Positions 9,801 through 20,822 of a stretch of 64,000 nucleotides of DNA are shown here, in pieces. Under the pieces are notes generated by a model. The model did not search any database. It was given only the letters and a program-made list of their open reading frames with translations, and was not told the origin of the DNA. Position numbers and translations under genes: made by a program. Source of the DNA: Taxawa tesnikishii (nom. ined.) (taxonomy: Eukaryota; Ascomycota; Dothideomycetes; Dothideales); assembly GCA_030247885.1 (NCBI GenBank), contig JAPDRO010000006.1, positions 930,001 through 994,000 on the forward strand, written 5' to 3'. The stretch's first letter is position 1, and each line of letters begins with the position of its first letter.

Positions 9801-12755
9801 TGGCATCCCAGCAGTAGATGCCCCCAGCGAACCGATATTCCGGCTCGTTGATCCAGTTTGATGGATCGAGTAGGAGCTGCCTGCCCGTGAGGTGTCCGTT
9901 AGGTGGCTTGATGGTGCCCTGCTGGCTACTGTGGACGAAGTGCTGTTCGCCATCGCTTGTGCTGTCTCAGATGCTAGTATGGAGCTACTTATCAGCGCAG
10001 CCGTAGGCACTCCCGAGCTGCTTGCTGTAGGGTGTGAATAGTGAGATTCCAATGCGTTTGTGATGCTGGAAACTCTGGCAGTGAATGGGGCGAGACTGCT
10101 AGCCCGCATGGACAATGCACCGCTGCCACTCGATAGAGTCGTGAGAGCCTGGAAGCTGCTGGGTTTGGAACTCATAGCGGGTTCAAAAGACAGAGAAGCA
10201 GTCGAGAGGCTTGATGGAGAGCTAGCTGTGACTGGAATTACTTGCGAAGAGCTACTACCACCCATGCTTGCGCTGGTTATCGCAGAGCTCATTGAAGACC
10301 GTTCACCTCGAGAGGTCAGGTATTCTGAAGTTTGAGTTGAGGCTCCCGAAGGTGCTGAGAGTACGCTCCTAGACGTGGAAACGTCGGCGTTACTCAAAGA
10401 TAACGACACGGGAGAGTACAATCCGGTGGAGCTGCCGGTGCCCGTTGTTGATGCGGACTCGGTAGACGGATTGCTGCTCAGTACGGCAGGGCTACTGGCG
10501 GCACTGAGGGATGAGGGCAACTGGGTTGATGGTGGCTGGGTTTTCATTGATCGGGACGAGGATGACAAACCCGAATCGACCCCATTGGAAGTAAGACGTC
10601 TTGCGGAAAGTGCTGTAGAAGGCGCGGTGTAGTTGCCGCTCAGATTGCTGAACATAGTGCAGCCGTTCTCGTATTCACTAAATGCCACACAGTAAGAGTA
10701 TGCAGCGCATTTCGTGAGGCATGATGTTGCAGCTTGTCTTCGGCTGAGGGAATTGTCCGAGCTTTGGGGAATTACGGTTCCCTGCCAGTGTAGGCCACAA
10801 ACCACCATCCATTTCGAATCGTCAGGCCCTGTGTATGCGGCGGTGTCAACGCCTGTTGGGCATACCACCCCAGCGGACGGTACAATGCCGCCCGTTACAA
10901 TGGCCATAGAGCTGGTCAAGGTTCCGTCAAGGAAAGCCTCTGTAGATGGGGGTTTTGAACTGGCAGGGATCGAGTTGATCTTCGAGGGCATGATGGTGGA
11001 CGAAAAGTTATCCGTCTGTACCATCATGCTGCTACTCATTAGACCAGGTGTAGTCCCAGTTGCAACCGTTTGTCCTGGGGCGGACGTAGATGAGGAAGAG
11101 TTCACCTCAGATGTATGCATAAACTGCCCCGTGAGGAGGGCCGAGGAGGTGCTGGTTACAGCTGACGTGATTGGGATCACTTGAGCTGCCCCAACCGTTA
11201 CAGACGATACTGTTGATCCCTTGGTATCCGACAACACCATAGACACGGCATCCGAAACCGCATTGGTGATGCACGTACTCAAACTGCAGCTTGCCGGTGT
11301 GAAGAGATCAGTTGACCAGCTGAGGGAAGAAGGCAGTGCGTGGGAAGAGAGTGGGTTCAACCATCCTCGGTGAAGTACTTGCCACACCGGTCGATGTAGT
11401 CAGAAGCTGAGCTGTCGAGCTGTTACTTGCCTCAGCCGAGGCAAGCGGGGAGGCCGAGCGCACACTCGATGGACCAAGATCCATGCTATTGGCTGAGGAC
11501 ACGGATGGATGTGTGGCAGCAAGCAGAGTGGAAAAGTCCGGCATCAGAGGAGGAGGTGCAGCCAACACAGTAGTGAATATCGATGGGGTGGCGAAGACAG
11601 TTGTCAAAGAAGCTACCGCGGAATACGCCGCAGCGGGCACCGAGAAACCCACAACGGACGTCATTTCTGACGAAGGTGTTGCAAGGTATGGAGGAACCGA
11701 TGTTGAAATCGCGGTCAAGTCCGTGTCTGATAGGAGAGTTGTAAATTGCGTCCCAGCTGTTGATGAAGCCTTCGTGCCAAACATTGTCTCCAGTACATGA
11801 GATGTGGAGCGGGTAGTAGATGCTGTCGAAGAAGCACCATAATAGATGGAGTCGGAAGTAGTTCCGGTACTATACGTAGTACCTTCTGGTGACGCACCTC
11901 CGTTAGGCAATGGCTCCGACGGATTAGAAATCCAATAGCTGTTGGAGGAGGAGTGCAAGCTTGATCGCCTGGAAGATGGTGCAGAGTAACTGGTAAGAAA
12001 AGTCGAAAAGTTACCCAATATCCGAGAGAGGTGACCAGAGCGGCTTTGTTGCGAACCACCGGATCTCGTACCCGAGCCTCCGATTGCATCAATTGTGGAA
12101 TCACCTGGGCCCGCCCGTGAAACTTGAGGAATTGCGGACAAGTTGTCTGTCCTCGTCGGCGACGAAAAGTAGAACGGCCAGTGGTAGGGGTCGCAGATCC
12201 GCCACTGACCATTGTTGAAGAGACCATCCCTGGACCAGCCAGGGATTCGAAAAGATAGACGTGCCATACGACTCGGCTGTCGACGCAGTCCCGTAGGTCG
12301 TCACATGAATGCCTACTTCTGCCGGAGAGATGACGTGCGAGGAGAAAGAGACGGTGGCCGCTGCTGGAGCTTCAGACGCTGTGTGTGCTATGTCGGTACT
12401 GCTTGCCTTGGCCGTGGAAGCTGGGTAGACCCAAGCGATGTTACCACTGGGCCCCCGTTCGAGGATGTAGGATACTGTGGTAGTCCCATACACCCGAACC
12501 AAGCAGGTGCAAGTAGGTTCCACGTCTGCATCGTCAGGGCTTACCGATTCTGTGCCCGTTCTGCAAAGCTAGTCAGCATCTGCTTGCCAGCTTGTCGCAT
12601 GACGATTTAGAAACTATGTACTCACACGACCCCCAGGACTTCCAGAAGGGTTTCTCCTGTACAGCACCAGCAGCTTCTGCTTGGGTGCCATATGCGGTAA
12701 CCAAAGCAACAAACACAAGGAGGAATCTGAATGACAAAGGAAGAAGACGGCTCAT
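3834..12755 (-). CDS. Giant Ser/Thr-rich mucin-like secreted protein with PAN/Apple-like modules (frame-disrupted)
   Basis: Probable heavily O-glycosylated cell-wall or secreted protein of roughly 2,900 residues. The start at 12755 gives a clear signal peptide (MSRLLPLSFRFLLVFVALVTAYG). An intron follows near 12625-12555. Long open stretches cover 12520-12101, 12267-11308, 11387-8655, 8874-7318 and 7349-3834 in changing frames, all with the same composition: Ser/Thr/Ala runs and many N-glycosylation sequons such as NSSS, NATT and NNTS. Three cysteine modules resembling PAN/Apple domains lie near 10600-10870, 4395-4645 and 3945-4212, with motifs such as CLDVSYSGVACYMKS and CLDVSLSGSACYLKS. The changes near 8802, 7372 and 7208 each fit one missing base in a G/C run. 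Those near 12240 and 11340 are of the other phase and may be introns; one 40-nt candidate lies near 12240. No GPI signal was seen. The exact gene model cannot be settled from sequence alone. Confidence 0.6.
4787..4910 (-). repeat. Direct repeat, copy A, flanking the 9-bp satellite
   Basis: This 124-bp segment is repeated at high identity at 5237-5360, on the other side of the Ser-Thr-Ser satellite. Both encode a block containing SSSV, VANDEYLA and the TTTIYISS motif. The pair plus satellite suggests a larger unit (about 450 bp) that was duplicated and later filled with satellite. Confidence 0.9.
4909..5205 (-). repeat. 9-bp satellite encoding Ser-Thr-Ser repeats
   Basis: About thirty head-to-tail copies of a 9-bp unit (plus strand GCTGGATGT, with GCTAGACGT-like variants) sit inside the mucin-like frame and encode (Thr-Ser-Ser)n, with occasional Met. 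The unit is a multiple of three, so copy-number change keeps the frame. Variants are patterned, for example recurring GCTGGACAT units, which suggests higher-order duplication of blocks. Confidence 0.95.
5237..5360 (-). repeat. Direct repeat, copy B, flanking the 9-bp satellite
   Basis: Second copy of the block at 4787-4910, with about a dozen substitutions visible by eye and no length change. A more diverged third relative (DDEDFANNSSGPLSSAAS) follows near 5390-5420. Confidence 0.9.
7201..7528 (-). repeat. Tandem duplication of a 164-bp unit inside the mucin-like gene
   Basis: Positions 7201-7364 and 7365-7528 are two adjacent copies that encode STMWNISSSSMP followed by MKNSTASAFST. The unit of 164 bp is not a multiple of three, so each copy shifts frame at the same CCCC run on the plus strand (7206-7209 and 7370-7373). 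A third, more diverged copy precedes them near 7529-7690. One more base in the run would make the unit 165 bp and keep the frame. Confidence 0.85.
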
Positions 12756-14360
12756 GAGTGATGATTGCGACGTCCTGCAAAACCTGCTCATAGAGGAGGT
12801 GATCAACCGCATAACATCAAACGCCGTAATCTCACTGCATTTACAAGACCAAAGGTCGAGACACTCTCGCCTCAGTTCTTTGCGGAGTCGCCACAATATT
12901 AATGGGAGACCCGACGGGACAACCAGGTTTCATGTTGTTCTGGCCCGACCGACGTTTGAGCACAATAGAAACGCTCCATCCGTGTATGAAAGGCCATGCA
13001 TGCAAGGTGAAAGAGGCACAGCAAACGCGCCTCATTGAAGGTCGGGGACTATGCTCGATGAGGAAAACGCACCGATTGTTGCAATTCCTATAGGAAAAGC
13101 CCTAAAGATGCTTTCAACGGTCTACCGGCGGTTGCGTGGATATCGACTTTCCAGTGAAACATTGGGCGGGGTTTAATTGTGCAGGCGCGTTGCATCGGAT
13201 TGCAGCACATACGACGCTACTCCTGCGGTGTCGATAGCAGTGTAGAGAGGAAACTCTGTTCTACGGATGACGACCATAGGAGGGCTGGATTTCCCCGGAT
13301 ATGAAGTCGTCTTCCTCCTCTCGAGCCGGCATATCCGGAAGTGGTAATACCGAGACGTTTTCTACCAACGGTCGAAGCATGGATTCTAGGGCACTGGCGT
13401 GGTTGGGAACAGCGTGGCAGTGCCTCAGATATGAGCTTGAACCTGGTCAGCGGTGTGCGGCTTGCGGGAAAAATGCAAGATGGAGACTCTGTCGTAGATG
13501 CACGCGTGGAACAGCGAGAAGGAAGGAAGAAAGGAAGCAGAAGATTAGAGTGGAGGGGATGGGAAGTTAGGCATCGGCATCCGGGAAAACCGTGACCCGA
13601 GCAAATCAACTGCTTCCAAACGAGACGCTTGACCTCGTCCATCAACCTCTCCCGCGCCATCACATCGCATCCCGAGATCAGGATCAACCAGCAACTGAAC
13701 CCCCATACGGTTACCCAGTATAGGACCCATTCGTCAGTCGGCTGCTTGGTTCCACGAGAGCGAGCGAACGGAATCCTCTGTCCATAGCCGGCCAGGGCCG
13801 AACGTGCCATACCACGGTTTGAGCAACCGTCATGGGGAACTTGCGGCATGTTGCATGCAGCTCCAACTGCATCCCTGTCCCCCGACCCATGCTCATCCTG
13901 TCCTCAATGCAGTTTGTTTGTTACAAACAGCGGATACGCGGCCCGTCTTCTCCAACTCTTGCAGTAGTGCCGTTCGATCCGTAAACCGGGATGAACTTCC
14001 CCGCCTTTGGTCCATCACCACTTGCGGTATATATGCAACCCTGAGGAACAGGTCGCACAGCGACTGGGGATACGCAACACATGCAGCAGCAAATAATGAT
14101 TCTTTGCGTCATATATTCTCCACAACACAAGCTAAGCAGGTCTTCTCCTCTTTCTCCTCATTCCGAGTCAGTGTTGCTTTCAAATCAGCCCAAGGCGTCA
14201 GCTTGAGGCATCTCTTAAAGAGCAGGAACATGCTACCTACCCATGGAGAGCCAAGCACTTGGCTCCCTGGCAGTACAACAAGATCGTACTGATTTGAGAA
14301 ACCATCTGCGTAGATCTTGCATGTTGGATCGCCCAGACAGAATAAGCTCTTCGTTTGAAG
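12756..14360. other. Intergenic between mucin-like locus and GH3 gene
   Basis: About 1.6 kb holding the promoters of two divergent secreted-protein genes. A 210-codon minus-strand frame (13849-13217) has one hydrophobic stretch (WVLYWVTVWGFSCWLILISG) but no further family signal, so I do not call it. No repeats or RNA genes were recognised. Confidence 0.5.
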
Positions 14361-17140
14361 ATGCCGTCCTCGCTTTCTCTGCTCTTCCTTCTTTTTGTAC
14401 TCTGTACCTGTCAATACCCAGAAGGAAGCATCTATACTCCTCGTGTGGGTAGTGGCTATGGCAACTGGTCCGCTGCTTATACGAAGGCACGCAGGTTCGT
14501 CTGCAACCTGACGTTAACGGAAAAAGTGAACTTTACAACTCAAACCGGTACTGGCGCTTCCTATGGCTACTCATTGGGCATCGTCCCTCGCATCGGCTTC
14601 GCCGGGCTCGCTCTCGATGATTCACCCACCGGAGTTCGCTCGACTGATTATTCGTCGGCCTTCCCAGCCGGCCTGAATCTGGCTATGTCCTGGGATAGGG
14701 AGTTGATGTATCTCCAGTCGTACGCCAACGGCGCCGAGCATAAGGGCAAAGGCGTCAACGCTGCGTATGCTCCGGTCGTCGGTCCTCTCGGACGTGCTCC
14801 CGAAGGCGGCCGTATCTGGGAGAGTTACTCGCCTGATCCATACCTTTCAGGTGTTGCTTTTGGGCTCAGCATCAGTGGGATGAACGCTGGCGGCACGATA
14901 GCGATCGGAAAGCACTTCGTTCTATACGAACAGGAGCACTACCGTCAAGTCATCGAATGGAACGAATATGGAGCCGCGGCGGGCGTTACGAAAAACATCA
15001 CCGAGCCGTACTCTGCCAATGCCGATGACCGTACCCTGCACGAGCTCTATCTCTGGCCCTGGTATGATGGAGTCTACAATGGAATGGCTGGAGTCATGTG
15101 TTCTTACGTAAGTCCATCTGGTTTTGCGTCAGCTCGAACGTTCTTGCATGGGGAGTTTCCGGGCGAATGCACTGATACATGGCGCTTGAACTGCGTTCAA
15201 CGCTAGTTTTGTGCTTCCAGCCTGCCGCACCAGATCTGACATGTTTACAGAACCAAGTCAACAACACCCAGGCTTGTCAACACAACCACTTGATGAACGA
15301 CATACTCAAGGGTGAGATGGGATTTCAAGGATTCATAGTCAGCGATGACGGCTCCCAACACTCAGGTGTTCTGTCCGCCCTGGCCGGTATGGACATGACA
15401 ATACTCGGGGAGACATCACCAAACGGCGTGGCAGGCTTGGGCATCTCCTTCTGGGGCCCGAACTTGACCGAATCAGTCCTCAACGGAAGCGTCCCCGAAT
15501 GGCGACTCGACGATATGGCAACTCGAATCATGGCGGCCTACTACTATCTAGGCCAAGACGAGAACTTTCCAGAACTCAACTTTGCGCAAGGCGACCTTAG
15601 CACTTATGGATACGAGTACCCCCGGGCAAAGGCCAATTTCACTCAGATCAACCAGCACGTGGACGTTCGGGACAATCATGCGTCCATTATTCGATCTGTC
15701 GGTGCCAATTCCGCGGTGCTTTTGAAGAACGTCAATAACACTCTTCCCTAAAAGCCCCGAAGCAGATCGCCATCATCGGCGAAGACGCTGGGCCTTCCAA
15801 ATACGGGCCGAATGGGTGCCCAGATCGTGGCTGCGACAGCGGTACTCTGGCAATGGGCTGGGGAAGTGGCAGCACCAATTTCCCATACTTGGTCGACCCG
15901 CTCATGGCCATTCAAACCCGCGCTCTACAGGACAGAACCGTCGTGCAATACGTACTCGATAACTTCGACAAGCCTCTGATCGACTCGGTGGTGTCGCAGG
16001 CCACCGTGTGTCTAGTTTTCATCAATGCTGACAGCGGAGAGGGCTACATTGAAGTTGATGACAACTTTGGAGATAGGAAAAATCTCACGGCATGGCTCGG
16101 AGGTGACGCGCTTGTCACCGAAGTGGCGGGCAACTGCAGCAACACGATCGTCATTGCTCACATCCCCGGACCAATACTGATGGAAGAATGGATCGAAAAC
16201 CCAAACGTTACGGCCGTGATTATAGCTGGCCTTCCAGGTCAGGAGAGCGGTAACGGCCTCGTCGACGTCCTCTACGGCGATGTGAATCCCTCGGGCAAAC
16301 TGCCATGGACCGTCGGTAAAGGCGGGAAGACTACGGAACAGACGTGCTCTACAACGCCACCAGTTCCGTGCCACAGATCAACTTCACCGAGGGCCTCTTC
16401 ATCGACTACCGTCACTTCGATCAAGCGGGCATAGAGCCGCGGTTCCCCTTCGGCTTCGGACTGAGCTACACGACCTTCGACTACGCCAACCTCCAGATCC
16501 AAGACCTCGGTGCCCCAGCAAGCGCAGCATCCTCCAGCGGCCCGGCGACGACAACAACAACAACAACAACAACAACGCCCAACCCCTCCGTCTGCCCCAG
16601 CACGAGCCTCAACCCGGCCGACTACACCTTCCCCGCGACCATCAGCTCGCTGACCGACTACATCTACCCCTACCTCGCGCGCAACAGCTCCCTGACGCGC
16701 GGCCCCGCTTACCCAACCGCCAGCGTCGCGCCCGCAGCAGCGCAGCAACCGGGCGGCGACCCCGCCCTCTGGGACATCCTCTACCGCGCCTCCATCACCC
16801 TGACCAACAACGGCAGCGTGGCGGGCCAGGAAGTCGCACAGCTCTACCTCTCGCTCGGCAACGGGGAGCCCGTGCGCCAGCTGCGCGGCTTCAACAAGAC
16901 CATGCTCGCGGCCGGCGAGAGCAGCACCGTCTCGTTCGATCTCAGGAGGAGGGATCTGAGTATCTGGGACGTGCCCAACCAGGCGTGGGTTGATGTCACG
17001 ACGCTGGGCACGGAGGTGGGCGTGTGGGTCGGTGCGAGTTCGAGGGATCTGAGGTTGCGGGGCACGATTGGGGCGAAGGCCGGGACGGGGACGGGGACGG
17101 CGTATGGGAGTGCGAATGGCGCTGGTAGTGGGACGGTGAC

Positions 17141-17180
<40 letters not shown>

Positions 17181-17255
17181 ACGGTGACGGCGGCGGGATC
17201 GATGGTTACGGAGGCCTCGGATGGGCAGCTGCAGGTTCATAGCACGGGAGCTTGA
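14361..17255 (+). CDS. Secreted glycoside hydrolase family 3 beta-glucosidase (two single-base frame breaks)
   Basis: Releases glucose from the non-reducing ends of beta-glucosides, acting outside the cell. A signal peptide covers residues 1-18 (MPSSLSLLFLLFVLCTCQ). Exons are 14361-15107 and 15251-17255. The GH3 N-terminal barrel has LALDDSPTGVR, KHFVLYEQEH and the nucleophile segment FIVSDDGSQHSG (Asp281 by my count; the next residue is Asp where Trp is common). The GH3 C-terminal domain follows, then a fibronectin-III-like domain (TLTNNGSVAGQEVAQLYL). Thr-rich and poly-Ala inserts lie between and after. Frame breaks at the CCC run 15746-15748 and the GGG run 16324-16326 each fit one missing base: the expected LPLKAPKQIAIIGEDAG and GGEDYGTDVLYN are then read. 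With both, the length is about 917 residues. Either assembly error or recent inactivation; I favour error. Confidence 0.85.
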
Positions 17256-17879
17256 ACGGAAAGCGGTGAGTGGCTGAGGTTGTTGTCCCTGCGGATGACG
17301 ACGACAGTAGCGTTGTGATGATGCATAGGTGCAAACCCCTGGAATACTTCATTCAGACTTCGGAAGGATGGCAATTTGAGGCATTTCATTCATGCTTCAC
17401 TTCGGCCTTACTTGAGCTTTTTACTCTAGCTTCACTCAAGCATCGTTTTGGCTTCACTCGAGCTTTCATCAATGCCTCACTTGAACCGTTCACTTCCAAT
17501 TGTCAGTGGGGGAAGGGTGTGGTGCTTGGAACCGGTCACTCAGTCGCATCCATGCAATAAATCGCTTCGATTGTTCTCCTCTGCATACTGTCTTGGCGCA
17601 AACCTGGCCTTGCAAGCTGTTCGTTCGTCCATGCCTCCAACACATACAGGAAAAGATGATCGACTCCCGCTAAAACCCCAAGCCAAGTATGCAATATGCG
17701 CCCCAAAAACAAAAAGAAAAAGAAGGGAAGAAAAAGGGCAAAACGACGCTCAGATATACCCGCACCGGCGGTCACGACAGCCAGAACCAATCTGTGTCCT
17801 TTCTCCGTCTGACGCTTACTTCACGCCGATTCCTTCCTTCCCCATCTTTTCACCACCACCACCACCACCACCACCGCCA
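17256..17879. other. Intergenic with degenerate CTTCACT/AGC-rich repeat
   Basis: Convergent 3' regions of the GH3 gene and the acidic-protein gene. Positions 17390-17490 hold several imperfect copies of a CTTCACTYNAGC-like motif, resembling stretches near 22590-22660 and 60540-60630. A CAC-rich simple stretch follows at about 17862-17882. No gene seen. Confidence 0.55.
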
Positions 17880-19163
17880 CTACTCCTCCTCCATCATGCC
17901 CAGCACGTCCAACTCGGTCCTGACGATCCTCTCAAACTCCTGCCTGTCGATGCCCACGCTCCGGGCCAGGCGGAACAAGCTCTTGACCTCTGTGCTCACA
18001 AACTGCTTGACGCCGACCTCGGCGCGCGTCATCTCTTCGGCGCCGGCCTCGAGGCGCTCGACGCTGCCCTGAGAACTGGGACTGGTGGGCCGCGGCGAGT
18101 GCATGGCGGCGTGGCGGGCGTCGTCTAGGGGCGGGAGCGGGGAGTCGTGGCCGTTCGGGCCTGGGTTGGTGGTGTCGAGGGGTTCGTGTTGGAATAACAC
18201 ACGCTGGTTTGGCGGTTCTTCTTCTTCTTCTTCTTTTTCTTCTTCTTCTTCTTGTTGTTGTTGTTGTTGTTGTTCTTGTTGTGGCGGTTGTTGGCGGTGG
18301 TATTCGCTTGCGTGGTGGTTCAGGGTGGACTCTTCACGCTTGCCCGGTACCTCTTCGTCGGGATCGTGGCCGTCCATTGCGGGTTGCACTTCGGAGGCGT
18401 AGCGGGCGAAGTACTCGAGCTCGGAGGTCGAGCGCTTGCGGTTGTTCGCGAGAAGGGCCTGCGCTGCCGTCGTGGTGTTGGCGTTGGGGTCGGGTGATCT
18501 CTTCGCTGGTGTGCGCGCTGGCGTGCGTCCCGGTGTGCGGTCGTATGAGGCCCAGTAGTCATCGTCATCCTCTTCCTCCTCTTGCTGGTGTGCTCCTGCC
18601 GCTGAATGGCCGTTTGTCGTTGTTCCGTTCGCTTGGCTTCCATTGACGGGGTGCGTCTCACTCTCGAAAGCGTCTGTCGCCTCTGTGATGCTGCCGTACC
18701 ACCTCGTGCCATCCTCTTTGTCCTCGAGCGCGCGCAGCTCCGCAAGTCTCCAACCTGCGCCGCCGCCCGCGTGCTCGTCGCTCTCGCACCACAGGTAGAC
18801 GGGCAGCAGCTCAAACTCGTCTACGTCAAGGCAAGCGTGCAGCGTCTCCTCGTCCAGCCGCCTGTATCGGATGCTCTTGACGTCTGAAATCTCAATTTCG
18901 CCAGACACTGGGTGCGGCTCAAGCTGCAGGCCTTCGACCTTGGAGGGCAGTTTCGAAGCTCGCGAGCTGTCCCAGGAGAGCAGGGTCAGCCAGTTGGAGG
19001 AGCTGTTAGTGGTGGTGGAGAGGAGTGAGACACGTTGGCGGAGGATGGGCGAGAGGAGAGGTAGCAGCGCGGGCGGTGGGCGTTGCGAGACGAAGGCAGT
19101 AGGAAGGCAGGCAAGGAGAGGAGGAAGGAGCTCGCGTGGCTGAGGCGCTGGTGCTGTGTGCAT
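17880..19163 (-). CDS. Uncharacterised acidic, low-complexity fungal protein
   Basis: Single open frame of 427 residues without defects. I do not recognise a named family. The N-terminal third looks folded: RELLPPLLACLPTAFVSQ, LLSPILRQRVSLLS, SNWLTLLSWD, then EIEISDVKSIRYRRLDEETL and ELLPVYLWCESDE. The middle has Asp/Glu runs and an RTPGRTPARTPAKRSP repeat. A Gln run grades into a Glu run (codons from about 18200-18270), and the C-terminal 60 residues look helical (EVGVKQFVSTEVKSLFRLAR and EFERIVRTELDVLGMMEEE). No signal peptide or membrane segment. A cytosolic or nuclear regulatory role is only a guess from composition. Confidence 0.75.
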   Translation of the reverse strand: MHTAPAPQPRELLPPLLACLPTAFVSQRPPPALLPLLSPILRQRVSLLSTTTNSSSNWLTLLSWDSSRASKLPSKVEGLQLEPHPVSGEIEISDVKSIRYRRLDEETLHACLDVDEFELLPVYLWCESDEHAGGGAGWRLAELRALEDKEDGTRWYGSITEATDAFESETHPVNGSQANGTTTNGHSAAGAHQQEEEEDDDDYWASYDRTPGRTPARTPAKRSPDPNANTTTAAQALLANNRKRSTSELEYFARYASEVQPAMDGHDPDEEVPGKREESTLNHHASEYHRQQPPQQEQQQQQQQEEEEEKEEEEEEPPNQRVLFQHEPLDTTNPGPNGHDSPLPPLDDARHAAMHSPRPTSPSSQGSVERLEAGAEEMTRAEVGVKQFVSTEVKSLFRLARSVGIDRQEFERIVRTELDVLGMMEEE

Positions 19164-20822
19164 GCTTCTGGGGGTGGATTGTGGTGGAATGGCAGAGTTG
19201 GCGAAGATGGCAGCAGCTCAATGGGTATCGTTGTCGCGGTGGGAGGAAGAACGGGTTAGTGGGGCTAAGGGGGGGGGGGGGGGGTAGTTTTCTCGGTGAG
19301 ATCAGTCGGCGAGGTGTTGAGATGGTGGATGAGCAAGGGGTGCAGACGACAGCTTTGGTGTTGTTTGGGAACGACAGGCAGAAGCAGGAGAAGCGATTCT
19401 TGGGCGAGTGTCTTCTGTATAAACACTATTGCTACCTTTCGTGCATTGATAGGTACTGTAGTGTAGGAACTGGGCAGCTCCTCGGCATGTGACGGCAGTA
19501 AAGGCAAGCGTCCATTGGGCCGGTCCAGAACTCGTACGCATGCCACTACGAGTGACGTGAGCGCGGCGCGGACACATGGACAGCCATCAACCGTCACTAT
19601 TTTCTTTTCCAAACAGTCCATCGATCGTTGGAACAGCAAGACATCTGCCCTTTTTGTATCGACAACACAACAGTCACGTACTTCTTCCATGGACAACAGT
19701 TGACGTAGCTCCCTACTCCCAGCTTCCAGCTCCCTGCTCCCTGCTCCCTGCTCCCTGCTGCCTGCTCCCTTCGTGCGGCCAGACATTCTGCAATCCCGCG
19801 CGTGCAGCAGCCAACCGGCCTCCACGCTTCCGTTCGCGCGGCTTCATGCAGGGCAGCGGCACGAGGCGCTTGTGACATGCTGCACCACAGACCACAGCTG
19901 CCTGCAGCTGCCGTCTCACCTGTTGCTCAAGCCTTTCTGCCCACTTCAGCCTGAAATGCCGATCCGCGAGCAATGCTTACAGCTTACAGCCCCGTGTTTC
20001 ATCTCCGTCACTCCGCATCCCATCCACGCGTTGAGCCTCGTCTGCGCCCGAGAACTTCCCTTCCTCACAGTCTCACTGCTGTCCAAGACTATGGCTGTCG
20101 TACCCGGTGTTTGGAACAACACACGCGAGACTGTGCGAAGCTGGGGGCACATCGCGCGTCTGCTGAAGGACTCGCTTGAAGCAGGTAGGAGTCTAGTTAC
20201 GAACGTCTTGGATGGTGATATACCACCTTGGGCCTCTCCCCTCCCCCATGTCTGCCTTCTCTGCGACGTCTCTCACTACCGCTCTGTATGTGTGTGTGAT
20301 AGCCTTGCTTTCTCATGATACCCTCTTTCTACTGTCCTGTTACCACCTAAGTCACTCGTTCTTGCCTGAGGCTGGACCTCATCACGAAACGGCCTTTCCC
20401 CGCGTCTGGAACCCACTCTGATCCGAAACTGATATGTGAGTTGTGTTAACATGTTTCGATAATCACAAACCAATTTCCCGCCACGTTCACTGTTTGCTAT
20501 CCGCACAAGGAAGAGGCGCAGTCCACGCGCATCTCCGTTGTGTTGTGTCGTGTGAACGCCTTTGGCTGGAGAGAAGAGACACCTTCGACAACAACAACAA
20601 CAACAAAAAATCGCAACACAATAGCTAGCTTTGCGTTTTCTATTTTTATTCGCCCGCTACAGTTCGAACAGTTGCTGGTCAACAACAGCCCATGCCTGTT
20701 TAACTAAACTCTTGTGTCCAGACGACCACTCTTTCTCTTTTACGACCAATCTCCATTTCTGCAGGCCAGATCCTAACACAGCACCGCCACTCGCTCCCTG
20801 TCTATCACTGCAGTTCCCAATC
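19164..20822. other. Intergenic, no supported gene; simple repeats
   Basis: About 1.65 kb between the acidic protein and the protease. It holds a 16-base G run at 19269-19284 and a CTCCCTG-type 7-bp tandem repeat around 19727-19768. A plus-strand frame starting at 20091 (MAVVPGVWNNTRETVRSWGH) is followed by a GTAGGA donor-like site after 33 codons, but I found no partner exon, so it is not called. Confidence 0.5.
19269..19284 (+). repeat. 16-base poly-G tract
   Basis: Uninterrupted run of 16 G in the 5' flank of the acidic-protein gene. Such runs can form G-quadruplex structures and are hard to sequence, so the written length is uncertain. Confidence 0.95.

Noticed and set aside
13217-13849. 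210-codon minus-strand frame with one hydrophobic segment
   Set aside because: No domain, composition is uneven, and no conserved-looking motif; open frames of this size arise by chance in GC-rich DNA.
20091-20318. Plus-strand frame MAVVPGVWNNTRETVRSWGH
   Set aside because: The first 33 codons look plausible and end at a donor-like site, but no downstream exon in phase was found.
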